DNA of 64,000 nt from Paenibacillus marchantiophytorum (lineage in GTDB: Bacteria > Bacillota > Bacilli > Paenibacillales > NBRC-103111), in the NCBI RefSeq assembly GCF_014640555.1, contig NZ_BMHE01000021.1, positions 46,368 through 110,367 on the forward strand, read 5' to 3'. The translations under genes and the position numbers were made by a program. Below, in pieces: positions 1 to 8,499 of the stretch (position 1 is the first letter of the stretch; each line of letters begins with the position of its first letter). The notes under the pieces are model-generated. The model saw only the letters and a program-made list of their open reading frames with translations, was not told the origin of the DNA and made no database searches.

Positions 1-591
1 GAACTCATCATGCCGGAAGGAGACCGCAGCTTTGTCGGCATGCTGAGTCGTATTGAAGCGATCGTCCGGCATGTGCCTGTGCCGGTCATCGTGAAAGAAG
101 TCGGCTTCGGCATCCTCAGAGACAACGCCGCACAGCTGCAGAACATCGGCGTCCGTGTGCTGGATGTTGGAGGTTCAGGCGGCACGAATTTCGCCGCTAT
201 TGAGAATGCCAGACGTCCAGCCGCGATGGAATGGCTGAACGATTGGGGCACGCCGACAAGCATCGCGCTCCTGGAGGCGCTGTCGGTGTATGACAGAGGC
301 TCTGTTATCGCCTCTGGCGGGATTACGAACGCTTTGGAGGCAGCCAAAGCGCTTGCCTTAGGCGCATCGGCCGTAGGGATGGCCGGCGCTTTCTTGAAGG
401 TACTGCGCAGCGAGGGCGTGGACGCGCTGCACCATTTTGCAGACGAGCTTCATCAAGGACTTATACTTATTATGACAGCGTTAGGCAAGAACACGATACA
501 AGCACTGGGACATAACCCGCTAGTCATTATGGGCGAGACGGCAGAGTGGTGCCGTGCTAGAGGTATCGACATAACTTCATATGCTAGATAA
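1..591 (+). CDS. fni: Isopentenyl-diphosphate delta-isomerase type 2, 3' part
   Basis: The C-terminal 196 residues of the FMN-dependent type II isomerase that interconverts IPP and DMAPP for isoprenoid synthesis. The reading frame is open from base 1, so the gene starts outside the window. Visible family features are the start of the fragment (ELIMPEGDRSF), the strand with VKEVGFGI, the phosphate-binding VGGSGGTNF and the later glycine-rich IASGGI and LGASAVGMAG segments of the TIM barrel. It lies left of yphA and der, in a gene order similar to B. subtilis. Its product would feed the heptaprenyl synthase encoded further right. Identification is firm; the N-terminus cannot be assessed. Confidence 0.93.
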   Translation, partial: ELIMPEGDRSFVGMLSRIEAIVRHVPVPVIVKEVGFGILRDNAAQLQNIGVRVLDVGGSGGTNFAAIENARRPAAMEWLNDWGTPTSIALLEALSVYDRGSVIASGGITNALEAAKALALGASAVGMAGAFLKVLRSEGVDALHHFADELHQGLILIMTALGKNTIQALGHNPLVIMGETAEWCRARGIDITSYAR

Positions 592-734
592 AGCCAACCG
601 GAGTAAATAATCGAAATTTTGCCATACTAAGGATTAGCCAGTGCTTCTTCTCCAGTGGAGTGGGAGCCTGATTGATCCGCAACGCAAGTCAGTGACAGAA
701 GTCACGGATAAGCTTTGCCTCTTAGGGTGGTTAG

Positions 735-1364
735 ATGATGAACTCCGGTTATTTGTCGCTTATTCTCCTTTGCATCACGATGATTTTATTTGCCAGTGGA
801 TGGAAGGATGTGTACATCAGAAGTATATCGCACAAGGGCATGCTTCTTTTTTTTGCCTCTTGGCTCGTATTATCCAGAGTGGCGATAACCATAGGGCACG
901 TTCATGTGCAGCTCGTTTACGTGGTAATCTTACTTATTTGCCTCGGTATCCTCTATGTGACACAAGGTTTTATCCATAAACTTCATTTGCTTTCCATCGG
1001 TCTTCTGCTTGGCTCCTTTCACTTTTTATTGCATCAGCTGCTGGAAATGGATCCGATCCTCATCGTGCGCAATTCGCAATGGGATGTTGCTTTATTGCTT
1101 GCGTTGGTTGTCGTTATTTTGCAGCGTAAAGCCAGTGAACAGATTGCTGCGCTGTCCATTGGCTACTTGCTGGGCGATGTGTATCAAGCCAGCATACACC
1201 CTGTCAATGGCCTACATCACTTGGGGAACGCTGCGTTTCAGGATCAGTGGTGGCTGTCTGTTTTCGCTGCTCGCACAGTGACAATTATCTTGCAAGCGAC
1301 CTATCAGGGCTGCCGGAACGTGGTTAAAAGCTGGATGGATCGAAAGGGAGGCTGGAGAAAGTAA
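735..1364 (+). CDS. yphA: YphA-like polytopic membrane protein
   Basis: A 209-residue, very hydrophobic protein with about six predicted membrane segments and almost no soluble part. It ends with a basic tail (WMDRKGGWRK). It sits between fni and the YIEGIA gene, where B. subtilis has yphA. Its stop codon directly abuts the ATG of the YIEGIA gene (TAAATG), so the two are probably translationally coupled. The start is one of two adjacent ATGs (735 or 738) preceded by a weak AGGGTGG. The family has no established biochemical function; a role with the neighbouring spore-envelope proteins is an inference from position only. Confidence 0.7.
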   Translation: MMNSGYLSLILLCITMILFASGWKDVYIRSISHKGMLLFFASWLVLSRVAITIGHVHVQLVYVVILLICLGILYVTQGFIHKLHLLSIGLLLGSFHFLLHQLLEMDPILIVRNSQWDVALLLALVVVILQRKASEQIAALSIGYLLGDVYQASIHPVNGLHHLGNAAFQDQWWLSVFAARTVTIILQATYQGCRNVVKSWMDRKGGWRK

Positions 1365-2270
1365 ATGGATTGGTTCTACTCACATCGTTATACGATTGGT
1401 ATTGTTGTCGGCGTAGTTTTTGGCGTTGTGACGCGTCTGAATATGCTCAGGACGGATTATCGGCAGTATCCCACCTACCCGCATGGCAAAATCATTCATA
1501 TTTCCCTAGGGGTTATCGCAGCCGGCTTGGGGGCCGTAGCTGTACCTGCGCTACTGGATAAGAATTATACAGCGGTGACTTTCCTGTCGCTTGCCGCTCA
1601 GCAATTCCGCGATGTTCGCAATATGGAGAGGCAAAGCTTGACGAAAATTGACGAGTTAGAGTTGGTTCCTAGAGGCGCAGCATATATTGAAGGTATTGCG
1701 ATGGTGTTCGAAGGAAGAAATTATTTGGTCATCCTCTCGGCGTTTCTAGCCTCTTTATTCAGTATATTGTTCGCGTGGTATTGGGGGATTGTAGCGGGTA
1801 TACTTTCAATATTTATTGCTAATTATTTCAAATCAGGCAACAAATTGGGGTCTATTGCTGATATTGAAGCGGTTCCTCTTCGTATGGACGGACCGGATTT
1901 ATTCGTTGGTCATATCTACATCATGAACGTTGGCTTACAGGATAGTCGGGCCAAAATAGCTGAGCATGGACTTGGCTTTCTCGTCAAGCCCAAAAACCGC
2001 AACGCCCGTGTTACCTTGGCTAACCTTGGTCAAAGACAAGCGATTCTGCATGACATTTCCACCTTGTTTGGCGTGTACCGAGATGAGGGTGAGCCTTCGC
2101 TCAGACCTATGGCCAAGCTCGATATGAACTCAGGAACGATAGGCGTACTCCTATTGCCGCAAGAAAAAGATGTTGAGAAGACGACCATCGCTCTTCATCG
2201 GGTGCCAGTGCTCGAAAGTGCAGTGCGCATGCCCTCTGAAGCTGGGGTGAACAAACAGAAGGGAAGTTGA
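1365..2270 (+). CDS. yphB: YIEGIA-family sporulation membrane protein
   Basis: A 301-residue protein carrying the motif that names the family, YIEGIA, at about residues 101-106. The N-terminal half has membrane segments (about 8-28, 45-65, 120-155). The C-terminal half is soluble, with a YIMNVGLQD strand region and a regulatory-looking tail. The family occurs in endospore formers and the B. subtilis relative (YphB) is linked to spore envelope formation. The gene follows yphA without spacing and is followed six bases later by a 59-residue partner gene. Family assignment is firm from the motif; the molecular role is not known. Confidence 0.88.
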   Translation: MDWFYSHRYTIGIVVGVVFGVVTRLNMLRTDYRQYPTYPHGKIIHISLGVIAAGLGAVAVPALLDKNYTAVTFLSLAAQQFRDVRNMERQSLTKIDELELVPRGAAYIEGIAMVFEGRNYLVILSAFLASLFSILFAWYWGIVAGILSIFIANYFKSGNKLGSIADIEAVPLRMDGPDLFVGHIYIMNVGLQDSRAKIAEHGLGFLVKPKNRNARVTLANLGQRQAILHDISTLFGVYRDEGEPSLRPMAKLDMNSGTIGVLLLPQEKDVEKTTIALHRVPVLESAVRMPSEAGVNKQKGS

Positions 2271-2276
2271 TGCACA

Positions 2277-2456
2277 GTGACGCAGATTGTTGCGATCGTG
2301 ACGTTGACTAAAGAGAATGTAGGCGGAGGAGCTCCCATCTTCATTGTTGATCAAGAGGAAGATCTCCAGAAAATGTCTTTCTCATTAGAGAAAATACTGG
2401 ATGCAAACGCGCATGATTTGAAAAATGGCACGATGATTTTGGTTAAGCATACTTGA
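2277..2456 (+). CDS. Small partner protein of the YIEGIA protein
   Basis: A 59-codon gene starting with GTG six bases after the YIEGIA gene. The product begins MTQIVAIVTLTKENVGGGAP and ends NGTMILVKHT. It is a small soluble alpha/beta protein without membrane segment or cysteines. NCBI annotation of Paenibacillaceae uses the name 'capping complex subunit for YIEGIA' for small proteins in this position; size, location and sequence style fit. The GTG is chosen because it is the first start after the upstream stop and gives a compact hydrophobic first strand. The upstream AGGGAAG is a moderate ribosome binding site. No function is proven. Confidence 0.72.
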   Translation: MTQIVAIVTLTKENVGGGAPIFIVDQEEDLQKMSFSLEKILDANAHDLKNGTMILVKHT

Positions 2457-2587
2457 TTGTTAGGGTATGTGGACGCTCTTAGGAGCGAAATCTCAAATGA
2501 GATTAGCCAAGTCGTGTCTTTTTTGTTATGATATAAGTTGCGTATTTTTCCATGGCTGATCATGGAATTCGAAGGAGTGAATGAGTA

Positions 2588-3913
2588 GTGGCTAGACCAG
2601 TTCTTGCAATTGTAGGCCGACCGAATGTCGGCAAGTCCACCATTTTCAATCGGATCGTAGGCGATCGCCTTGCGATTGTGGAAGATAAACCGGGTGTAAC
2701 ACGTGATCGATTATATGGTGTAGGGGAATGGCTGAATACGTCATTCAGCGTCATTGATACAGGTGGTATTGAGATTGACGGGGAAGATGCGATCCTCAAA
2801 TCGGTGCGCATTCAAGCGGAGCTTGCCATTGAAGAGGCGGACGTTATTATTTTCATGGTAGATGCCAAAGCGGGCGTAACCCCATCGGATGAAGAGGTTG
2901 CCCAGTTGTTGTTCCGCTCCAAAAAGCCAATCGTGCTTGCGGTTAACAAAGTAGACAACTTGGCGCGTCAAGATGATATCTATGAGTTCTATTCTCTGGG
3001 GTTTGGCGATCCCGTTGGGATTTCAGGTTCCCACGGCATCGGAATCGGTGATTTGCTTGAAGTTGTTTGCAACTTGTTTCCAGATAAAAAAGACGATGAA
3101 TATGGCGAAGAAGTCATTAAATTTGCTTTGATTGGTCGCCCGAATGTCGGGAAATCGTCGATGACGAATGCGATACTTGGTGAAGAACGCGTCATTGTTA
3201 GCGAAGTCGCAGGCACAACGCGCGATGCGATTGATACACCGTTTGAACGAGATGATCAGAAGTTTGTCATTATCGACACGGCAGGTATGCGCAAACGCGG
3301 CAAAGTGTACGAAAATACAGAGAAATATAGTGTCATGCGCGCTATGAAAGCGATTGAACGAGCGGATGTCGTGCTTGTAGTCATCGACGGGCAAGAAGGC
3401 ATTATTGATCAGGACAAGCATATTGCCGGCTATGCCCATGAAGCAGGAAAAGCGATCGTCATTGTCGTAAATAAATGGGATGTCGTAGACAAAGATGATA
3501 AAACGATGCAGCACTTCACCCAAACGATTCGCGATCATTTCCTTTTCTTGAGCTATGCGCCAATCGTATTTGTTTCGGCGAAAACAACGCAACGCTTGCA
3601 CAAGCTGCTGCCTGTTGTTATCCAAGTTGCAGAGAATCATGCGCTTCGTGTACAGACACATTTACTTAATGATGTCGTCTCTGATGCTGTTGCTTATAAC
3701 CCGCCGCCAACGGATAAAGGGAAACGTCTGCGGATTAACTATGTCACGCAAGTGGCCGTTAAGCCTCCTGTCTTTGTGCTCTTCGTGAATGAGCCTGAGC
3801 TCATGCACTTTTCATATGAGCGCTACTTGGATAATAAGATTCGGGCCGCCTTCGGATTTGAAGGCACACCGATTCGCATTCTAAGTCGCAGAAAGTCATC
3901 GGACAAAGAATAA
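2588..3913 (+). CDS. der: Ribosome biogenesis GTPase Der
   Basis: A 441-residue double-GTPase that assists 50S ribosomal subunit maturation. Two complete G domains are visible: GRPNVGKST with DTGG and NKVD in the first half, and GRPNVGKSS with DTAG and NKWD in the second. A C-terminal KH-like domain follows (about residues 350-435). Start is GTG at 2588 preceded by GAAGGAG. Length is normal for the family. It is followed 14 bases later by plsY and then gpsA, so ribosome assembly and membrane lipid synthesis are co-transcribed, as der and gpsA are adjacent in B. subtilis. Confidence 0.97.
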   Translation: MARPVLAIVGRPNVGKSTIFNRIVGDRLAIVEDKPGVTRDRLYGVGEWLNTSFSVIDTGGIEIDGEDAILKSVRIQAELAIEEADVIIFMVDAKAGVTPSDEEVAQLLFRSKKPIVLAVNKVDNLARQDDIYEFYSLGFGDPVGISGSHGIGIGDLLEVVCNLFPDKKDDEYGEEVIKFALIGRPNVGKSSMTNAILGEERVIVSEVAGTTRDAIDTPFERDDQKFVIIDTAGMRKRGKVYENTEKYSVMRAMKAIERADVVLVVIDGQEGIIDQDKHIAGYAHEAGKAIVIVVNKWDVVDKDDKTMQHFTQTIRDHFLFLSYAPIVFVSAKTTQRLHKLLPVVIQVAENHALRVQTHLLNDVVSDAVAYNPPPTDKGKRLRINYVTQVAVKPPVFVLFVNEPELMHFSYERYLDNKIRAAFGFEGTPIRILSRRKSSDKE

Positions 3914-3927
3914 GGAGATGTTGTAGC

Positions 3928-4536
3928 TTGCTTTTACTTTCCATAATAACAATTGTAGTGGGTTATTTATTAGGCTCCATAAGCTTTAGTTATTTATTCG
4001 GAAAATGGATTAAAGGCATTGATATCCGCAAGCATGGTAGCGGCAATGCGGGCGCGACGAACACGCTGCGCGTGCTTGGCAAGGGCCCGGCCATCCTTGT
4101 GTTAATCTTGGATGGGTTCAAAGGGGTAGCCGCAGTCTGCTTAGGGATATGGGCAGCTTCTGGCCCTGATGATATCTGGGTGCGTGTTTTGTGCGGGTTG
4201 GCAGCGATTGTCGGTCACAACTGGCCGGTCTATTTCGGTTTTCGCGGCGGCAAAGGGATTGCGACCACGATTGGCGTGATGGCAACCCTATGCTTCCTGC
4301 CAACACTTATCGCTGGTTTGACGGCGATTGTCATTATTGCGATTACACGATTCGTCTCGCTGGGTTCTCTTATTTTAACAGCACTTTTACCTTTTCTTAT
4401 TTGGGGAATGGATTTTCCTATGCCTGTTTTATGGATTAGCATTTTGCTATGCGCCTTCGCTTTCATGCGGCATCGCAGCAATATTGTCAAACTCATTCAA
4501 GGAAAAGAGAACAAGCTGGGTCAGAAGAGAGCTTAG
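3928..4536 (+). CDS. plsY: Glycerol-3-phosphate acyltransferase PlsY
   Basis: Membrane acyltransferase that uses acyl-phosphate to acylate glycerol-3-phosphate, the first step of phospholipid synthesis. It is 202 residues long with about five membrane helices. The three signature loops are seen: GSGNAGATNTLR (about 38-49), the GHNWPVYFGFRGGKG segment (about 97-111), and the conserved C-terminal region with FMRHRSNI. Start is TTG at 3928 behind AAGGAGATG. It stands between der and gpsA, whose product makes its glycerol-3-phosphate substrate. This insertion of plsY is a difference from B. subtilis. Confidence 0.95.
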   Translation: MLLLSIITIVVGYLLGSISFSYLFGKWIKGIDIRKHGSGNAGATNTLRVLGKGPAILVLILDGFKGVAAVCLGIWAASGPDDIWVRVLCGLAAIVGHNWPVYFGFRGGKGIATTIGVMATLCFLPTLIAGLTAIVIIAITRFVSLGSLILTALLPFLIWGMDFPMPVLWISILLCAFAFMRHRSNIVKLIQGKENKLGQKRA

Positions 4537-4552
4537 CTGAGGAGGGATTACC

Positions 4553-5596
4553 TTGACCAACAAAGTATCGGTTCTGGTAGCAGGGAGTTGGGGGACTGCG
4601 CTTGCTTCGGTACTGGCGGATAATGGCAAGCAAGTGCTGTTATGGTCACGTAATGAGGAGCAAGTGAAAGAAATCAATGAAAAGCACAGCAATAGCCGGT
4701 TTCTCCCGAATTTCGAATTATCGCCGTTGATCGTTGCTACGAATTCCTTGCAGGAAGCTGTGGAAGACGCTGATGCGATCATTTTGGTTGTGCCTTCCTC
4801 CGGTATGCGCGATGTGGCTTCTCAAATACGGCCTTACGTGAAAAAAGATGCCTTATTGATCCATGCGACAAAAGGCTTCGAAATGAGCACGCTCAAACGA
4901 ATGACTGAGGTGCTCGCCGATGAGCTGCCAGAGATGGACGCCAAACGATTGGTCGTCTTGTCAGGTCCTAGTCACGCGGAAGAAGTTGTCCAGAAACGTC
5001 CGACGACGGTTGTCGTCGCGGCTGAAGATCTGGAAGCAGCAGAAGCTGCGCAGGATTTAATGATCAATGCTTATTTCCGTGTGTATACTAATCCAGATGT
5101 GGCGGGTGTTGAAGTCGCTGGGGCGCTCAAAAACATCATAGCGCTAGGCGCAGGGCTCACGGATGGATTGGGTTTCGGGGATAACGCCAAAGCAGCGCTT
5201 ATGACTCGAGGGTTGGCTGAGATTGCTAGATTAGGTACAACCATGGGCGCCAATCCGCTTACATTTGCAGGTTTAGCCGGAATCGGCGATTTGATCGCCA
5301 CATGTACAAGTCAGCATAGCCGTAATTGGCGCGCAGGCAATAAATTAGCCAAAGGCATGCCGCTTGAAGATGTGCTCAAGGAGATGGGCATGGTCGTTGA
5401 AGGTGTGAAAACAACGAAAGCGGCCTATGAGCTCTCTAGCCGCTATGATGTGACGATGCCGATTACGAATGAATTATATCTTGTGTTATTCGCAGGGAAA
5501 TCACCACAACTCGCTGCCCAAGATTTAATGGGCCGCGTGCGGACGCACGAGATTGAGGAAGTTCCACTAGAGCTGATTACAAAAGTGTCGAAGTAG
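4553..5596 (+). CDS. gpsA: NAD(P)-dependent glycerol-3-phosphate dehydrogenase
   Basis: Cytosolic enzyme reducing dihydroxyacetone phosphate to glycerol-3-phosphate for lipid synthesis. It is 347 residues with an N-terminal Rossmann fold, the SGPSHAEEV loop, the catalytic-lysine segment GALKNIIALGAG and the C-terminal GDLIATCTSQHSRN region. Start is TTG at 4553 after GAGGAGG. One oddity: the nucleotide-binding loop reads VAGSWG (residues 10-15), so the first glycine of the usual GAGSWG is valine. The rest of the protein is well conserved, so the enzyme is probably active. It lies 16 bases behind plsY, which consumes its product. Confidence 0.95.
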   Translation: MTNKVSVLVAGSWGTALASVLADNGKQVLLWSRNEEQVKEINEKHSNSRFLPNFELSPLIVATNSLQEAVEDADAIILVVPSSGMRDVASQIRPYVKKDALLIHATKGFEMSTLKRMTEVLADELPEMDAKRLVVLSGPSHAEEVVQKRPTTVVVAAEDLEAAEAAQDLMINAYFRVYTNPDVAGVEVAGALKNIIALGAGLTDGLGFGDNAKAALMTRGLAEIARLGTTMGANPLTFAGLAGIGDLIATCTSQHSRNWRAGNKLAKGMPLEDVLKEMGMVVEGVKTTKAAYELSSRYDVTMPITNELYLVLFAGKSPQLAAQDLMGRVRTHEIEEVPLELITKVSK

Positions 5597-5672
5597 CCTA
5601 CACCAGATTCTTGCCGCGTTCATACTATACCTTATAAGCTAAGCGATCAAGAGGTATAGGGAGGCGGCACAT

Positions 5673-5954
5673 TTGGCGAATAAAGATATGTCCAAAGACA
5701 TTCTAAACGTGGTCAAGAAGAAAACGGGGAAATCCGTGACATCCAAAGATATTGAGAAACTGGCAAGCGGTGTGAAACCTTCTACACTGCAAAGTGAAAC
5801 GCAGCTTCGTCAGTTAATTAAACAAGTTTCCGGTTTAGTTAATGTGAAGGTATCCGAAGAAACCATCAATGACATCGTGCAAGCAGTCAAAAGCAGCAAG
5901 CTGGATACGAATAACATGCAGCAATTAATGAATATGATGATGGGTAAAAAATAA
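5673..5954 (+). CDS. spoVIF: Stage VI sporulation protein F
   Basis: A 93-residue, lysine-rich, methionine-ended protein (MNMMMGKK at the C-terminus) matching the SpoVIF family, which in Bacillus takes part in late spore coat assembly and acquisition of resistance. Seen: the N-terminal motif DILNVVKKKTGKSVT and an alpha-helical body with LIKQVSGLVN. TTG start at 5673 follows GGGAGGCGG. A strong intrinsic terminator closes the gene. The gene stands alone between gpsA and the yphE-like gene; the region upstream contains CATACTATA, which may be part of a sporulation promoter, but this was not resolved. Confidence 0.85.
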   Translation: MANKDMSKDILNVVKKKTGKSVTSKDIEKLASGVKPSTLQSETQLRQLIKQVSGLVNVKVSEETINDIVQAVKSSKLDTNNMQQLMNMMMGKK

Positions 5955-5995
5955 AAGCATGAAGGGGAGCTTTGCTGCCCTTTATGCTTTTTTTC
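5954..5995 (+). terminator. Intrinsic terminator after spoVIF
   Basis: Stem AAAGCAT...GGGGAGC with TTT loop and GCTGCCC...ATGCTTT, followed by a run of T. It overlaps the stop codon region of spoVIF. Confidence 0.9.
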
Positions 5996-6057
5996 TCATC
6001 CTATGCTATACTTACTGGTGATAAATTTTAATGATTTATACATAAGGAGTTATGAAT

Positions 6058-6237
6058 ATGTCAAGTTTAGACAAAATGTGGGCTTCTTTTGTGGCGATTG
6101 GACTGATGGTTGTCGCATCCTTATTAATCTCGTACGCAAGAACGCGAACGCAAGGTGCTCTTCGTGTGGTACTTTCTCTCATTGCCTTTTTCCTGTTCAT
6201 CCCTATTTTACTCTACATGCTACTATCTTTGTTTTAA
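6058..6237 (+). CDS. yphE: DUF2768 (YphE-like) small membrane protein
   Basis: A 59-residue protein with two hydrophobic helices separated by SYARTRTQGALR, ending LYMLLSLF. It corresponds in position and pattern to the DUF2768 family (B. subtilis YphE, between gpsA and spoIVA). The ATG at 6058 is preferred over the in-frame ATG at 6052 because AAGGAG at 6043-6048 is then at a normal distance. Function unknown; it is typical of spore formers. Confidence 0.72.
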   Translation: MSSLDKMWASFVAIGLMVVASLLISYARTRTQGALRVVLSLIAFFLFIPILLYMLLSLF

Positions 6238-6257
6238 CTTCCTGGAGGCGAACACCG

Positions 6258-6551
6258 ATGTTGGAATTGAAAACGCGCAAAACACAAAAAACGATCGAGC
6301 CGGTCACAGGGTTAACCATTCTAGACCATGCGCTCAAAGAAGATGTGGATTGGGGATTTTCGTGTACACGGGGCACTTGCGCCAGATGCCGCTGCTTTGT
6401 AGCTTCAGGCAGGGAACTGTTGTCGTTGCCATCTGAAGAAGAAGAAGATCGCTTAGAACCCGAAGAGCTTGAGCAGGGTTATCGTTTAGCATGTCAATGT
6501 GTGGTTATGCAATCTGGTCCTATTTCTGTGACTCATAAACCTTATTTCTGA
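6258..6551 (+). CDS. 2Fe-2S ferredoxin
   Basis: A 97-residue plant-type ferredoxin. The cluster-binding cysteines are visible in CTRGTCARCRC (C-x4-C-x2-C) and the fourth in RLACQC near residue 82. A negatively charged insert EEEEDRLEPEELEQ precedes the last cysteine, as in soluble electron carriers. Start is ATG at 6258 behind GGAGG. A second ferredoxin of the same architecture lies about 640 bases downstream, with a nucleotidyltransferase-like gene between them. The electron-transfer partner is not known. Confidence 0.88.
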   Translation: MLELKTRKTQKTIEPVTGLTILDHALKEDVDWGFSCTRGTCARCRCFVASGRELLSLPSEEEEDRLEPEELEQGYRLACQCVVMQSGPISVTHKPYF

Positions 6552-6579
6552 AAATTTCTGCCTGAAAGGTGTGGGCATC

Positions 6580-7167
6580 TTGGTTTTGCTAGAGCCGTTA
6601 CTCCCATCGATTGCGACCATTCAAACTGAGTTATTGCAAGCGCCTGGGCTACGCTATCTTATCGGTGGAAGCTGCGGACTGCTTTTGCAGCAAGTAGATA
6701 TCGGACGAAGTCCGAGAGATCTAGATATTTATGTCGATGTTGACGACGTGACACCTGTATATTCAACTTTGCGCCAATATGCCGTCGATAGTCCGGTGTA
6801 TAGTGAAACGCCCATCTACGCCTCGATCCTGAGCCATTATCAAATCGATGGCACTGCCGTTGAAGTCGTGGGGGATTTCAAAGTACAAGCGATGGAATGC
6901 TCCTATCAGGTTGAAGTGGCTTATTTATGGGAAACTCACAGTCAATCTGCGTTGATTGATAATCAGAACATTAGAATCATGCCGCTGGCTCATGAGCTGC
7001 TGTTTAATTTGCTGCGTGATCGTCCTGATCGATATGAGGCTATTGTTCGAACAATGATGCTGAATCCCGAGCCGCATAGGCGAGTTTTGGCAGACATTAT
7101 GCAAAGAAATCATTGGGGATCAGCGTTCCGCCAAAAGGTGGAGGCGCTATTGCCGAAAGGCAAATAG
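6580..7167 (+). CDS. Nucleotidyltransferase-fold protein
   Basis: A 195-residue protein with the nucleotidyltransferase superfamily signature: LIGGSCGLLL (helix after GGS) followed by SPRDLDIYVDVDD, i.e. the G-S and D-x-D pattern of MNT-type domains, at about residues 20-50. The rest includes EVVGDFKVQ and ALIDNQNIRIMPLAHELLF, typical of the toxin/antitoxin-like or hypothetical branch that lacks a recognisable substrate domain. TTG at 6580 is preferred because AAAGGTG then has normal spacing; GTG at 6571 is the alternative. Flanked by two ferredoxin genes. Substrate unknown. Confidence 0.6.
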   Translation: MVLLEPLLPSIATIQTELLQAPGLRYLIGGSCGLLLQQVDIGRSPRDLDIYVDVDDVTPVYSTLRQYAVDSPVYSETPIYASILSHYQIDGTAVEVVGDFKVQAMECSYQVEVAYLWETHSQSALIDNQNIRIMPLAHELLFNLLRDRPDRYEAIVRTMMLNPEPHRRVLADIMQRNHWGSAFRQKVEALLPKGK

Positions 7168-7196
7168 AAGGAAGAAGCGATAAGTAGGTGAGTGCG

Positions 7197-7544
7197 ATGG
7201 CACTATCGGAAGTTCTTTTTTTGCCGGATAACAAAAAGATTACGGTACGTCCCGGCACCACTTTACTGGATGCTGGGCGCAAAGCCAGGGTTAATATTCG
7301 CACGCGTTGCGGGGCCAAAGCTGCTTGCCTCATGTGCAAAGTTCAGGTCACGGATGCTAGTGGACTAGCGCCAATGAATGTGAATGAACGGTTGAAACTG
7401 GGCTCACAAGCGGACGAGGGCTATCGCTTGGCATGCCAAGCACGAGTGATTGGACAAGTACAAGTCACGGTGCCTGAGGACCCTCTGAAGGCTGCTATAA
7501 GGGCTCAGCTTGCAAGACAAGCGGAAGATGACGATTTATTTTAG
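7197..7544 (+). CDS. 2Fe-2S ferredoxin, second copy
   Basis: A 115-residue ferredoxin with CGAKAACLMC (C-x5-C-x2-C) and RLACQA as cluster ligands. Compared with the first ferredoxin the first spacing is one residue longer and it has a C-terminal extension (AAIRAQLARQAEDDDLF). ATG at 7197 is preferred, with TAGGTGA upstream. The two ferredoxins and the nucleotidyltransferase-like gene appear to form one short operon that ends with the YphF-like lipoprotein. Confidence 0.82.
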   Translation: MALSEVLFLPDNKKITVRPGTTLLDAGRKARVNIRTRCGAKAACLMCKVQVTDASGLAPMNVNERLKLGSQADEGYRLACQARVIGQVQVTVPEDPLKAAIRAQLARQAEDDDLF

Positions 7545-7565
7545 AAAAGATAGGATGATTTCTTC

Positions 7566-8315
7566 GTGAAAATGGTTCAAAACTTTTTGCAATACCGTAC
7601 GATGGCTCTCGCACTGTGTCTAATCATGCTGCTTAGCGGTTGCGCTTATCCAAAGGAATTGCGCAAAGAGAATCTAACGAATCCTGCTGAGTTTATTACT
7701 GTTGTGCAGCAAGCCATCGATCAATTCCATGAGAAAACCGGGGTGCTCCCGATTAAAAATAGTGAAATGACAACACCGCTTTACGAGAAATATGTCATTG
7801 ATTTCGCTAAACTGCAAAAGTCAAATCTACTTAGTGCAGTGCCTGCAAACGCCTTTGAGAGCGGTGGTATTTTCATCTATGTGCTTGTGGATGTGGAGAC
7901 CAAGCCAATTGTCAAACTGATGGATTTATCAGCCTATCAGAGCGTAGAAGATGTACAGAAAAAGATAAATGACTATAAAGTGAAACACGATGGGAATTTG
8001 CCGCAGGGCATCGCTATTAATGAAGCTTTTGAGTATGTGGATTTCGATAAATTGGGCGCCAAAGCTCCGGATATCAAATCGGTATACAATCGTAAAAATC
8101 TCATTTCCTACATTGTAAATAAGCAAACAGGTGACGTCAGTATTGATTACGGCATGGATATTATGCAAGTCATACAGAGCGGCTCGCTGGCTGGTTCGTT
8201 GAAGGCAGATCAGGATTTGCGCGATCTTCTTGTCAGCAAAACGCTTTTTGTCCCCATTCGAAGCACGGCTTATTGGTGGCAAAAAGATCAACCGATGCCG
8301 CAAGCGGCACCATAA
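7566..8315 (+). CDS. yphF: YphF-like lipoprotein
   Basis: A 249-residue exported lipoprotein. The signal peptide (about residues 1-25) ends with the lipobox LLSGC, so cysteine would be lipidated and anchor the protein on the outer face of the membrane. The mature part is mixed alpha/beta with no catalytic motif recognised. It lies directly left of spoIVA, as yphF does in B. subtilis. GTG at 7566 is the likely start; ATG at 7572 is an alternative. A strong terminator follows. Confidence 0.78.
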   Translation: MKMVQNFLQYRTMALALCLIMLLSGCAYPKELRKENLTNPAEFITVVQQAIDQFHEKTGVLPIKNSEMTTPLYEKYVIDFAKLQKSNLLSAVPANAFESGGIFIYVLVDVETKPIVKLMDLSAYQSVEDVQKKINDYKVKHDGNLPQGIAINEAFEYVDFDKLGAKAPDIKSVYNRKNLISYIVNKQTGDVSIDYGMDIMQVIQSGSLAGSLKADQDLRDLLVSKTLFVPIRSTAYWWQKDQPMPQAAP

Positions 8316-8320
8316 ATCTT

Positions 8321-8347
8321 GGGGTGAGCGAAGCTCACCCCTTTTTT
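8321..8347 (+). terminator. Intrinsic terminator after yphF
   Basis: Perfect 9-bp stem GGGGTGAGC/GCTCACCCC with GAA loop, followed by six T. Confidence 0.95.
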
Positions 8348-8499
8348 ATTGACGTCCAGAGCAGCTTTTTTTGATACGGCGGTTTTTGGTCACAATGGAG
8401 AATCTAATGAACTGTATGATGCTTATAGACCGGAAAATGGCCACTATGGAGATTTAATGAACGGAGTTGGCGCTACCCAGACTGCCCGCGCGGGGATAA

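Noticed and set aside
641..979. 112-codon frame overlapping the start of yphA
   Set aside because: Out of frame with yphA, which is hydrophobic and syntenic; the alternative product is unstructured with no RBS.
6003..6257. N-terminal extension of the first ferredoxin
   Set aside because: It runs across the yphE-like gene in another frame; ATG at 6258 with GGAGG gives a normal ferredoxin length.
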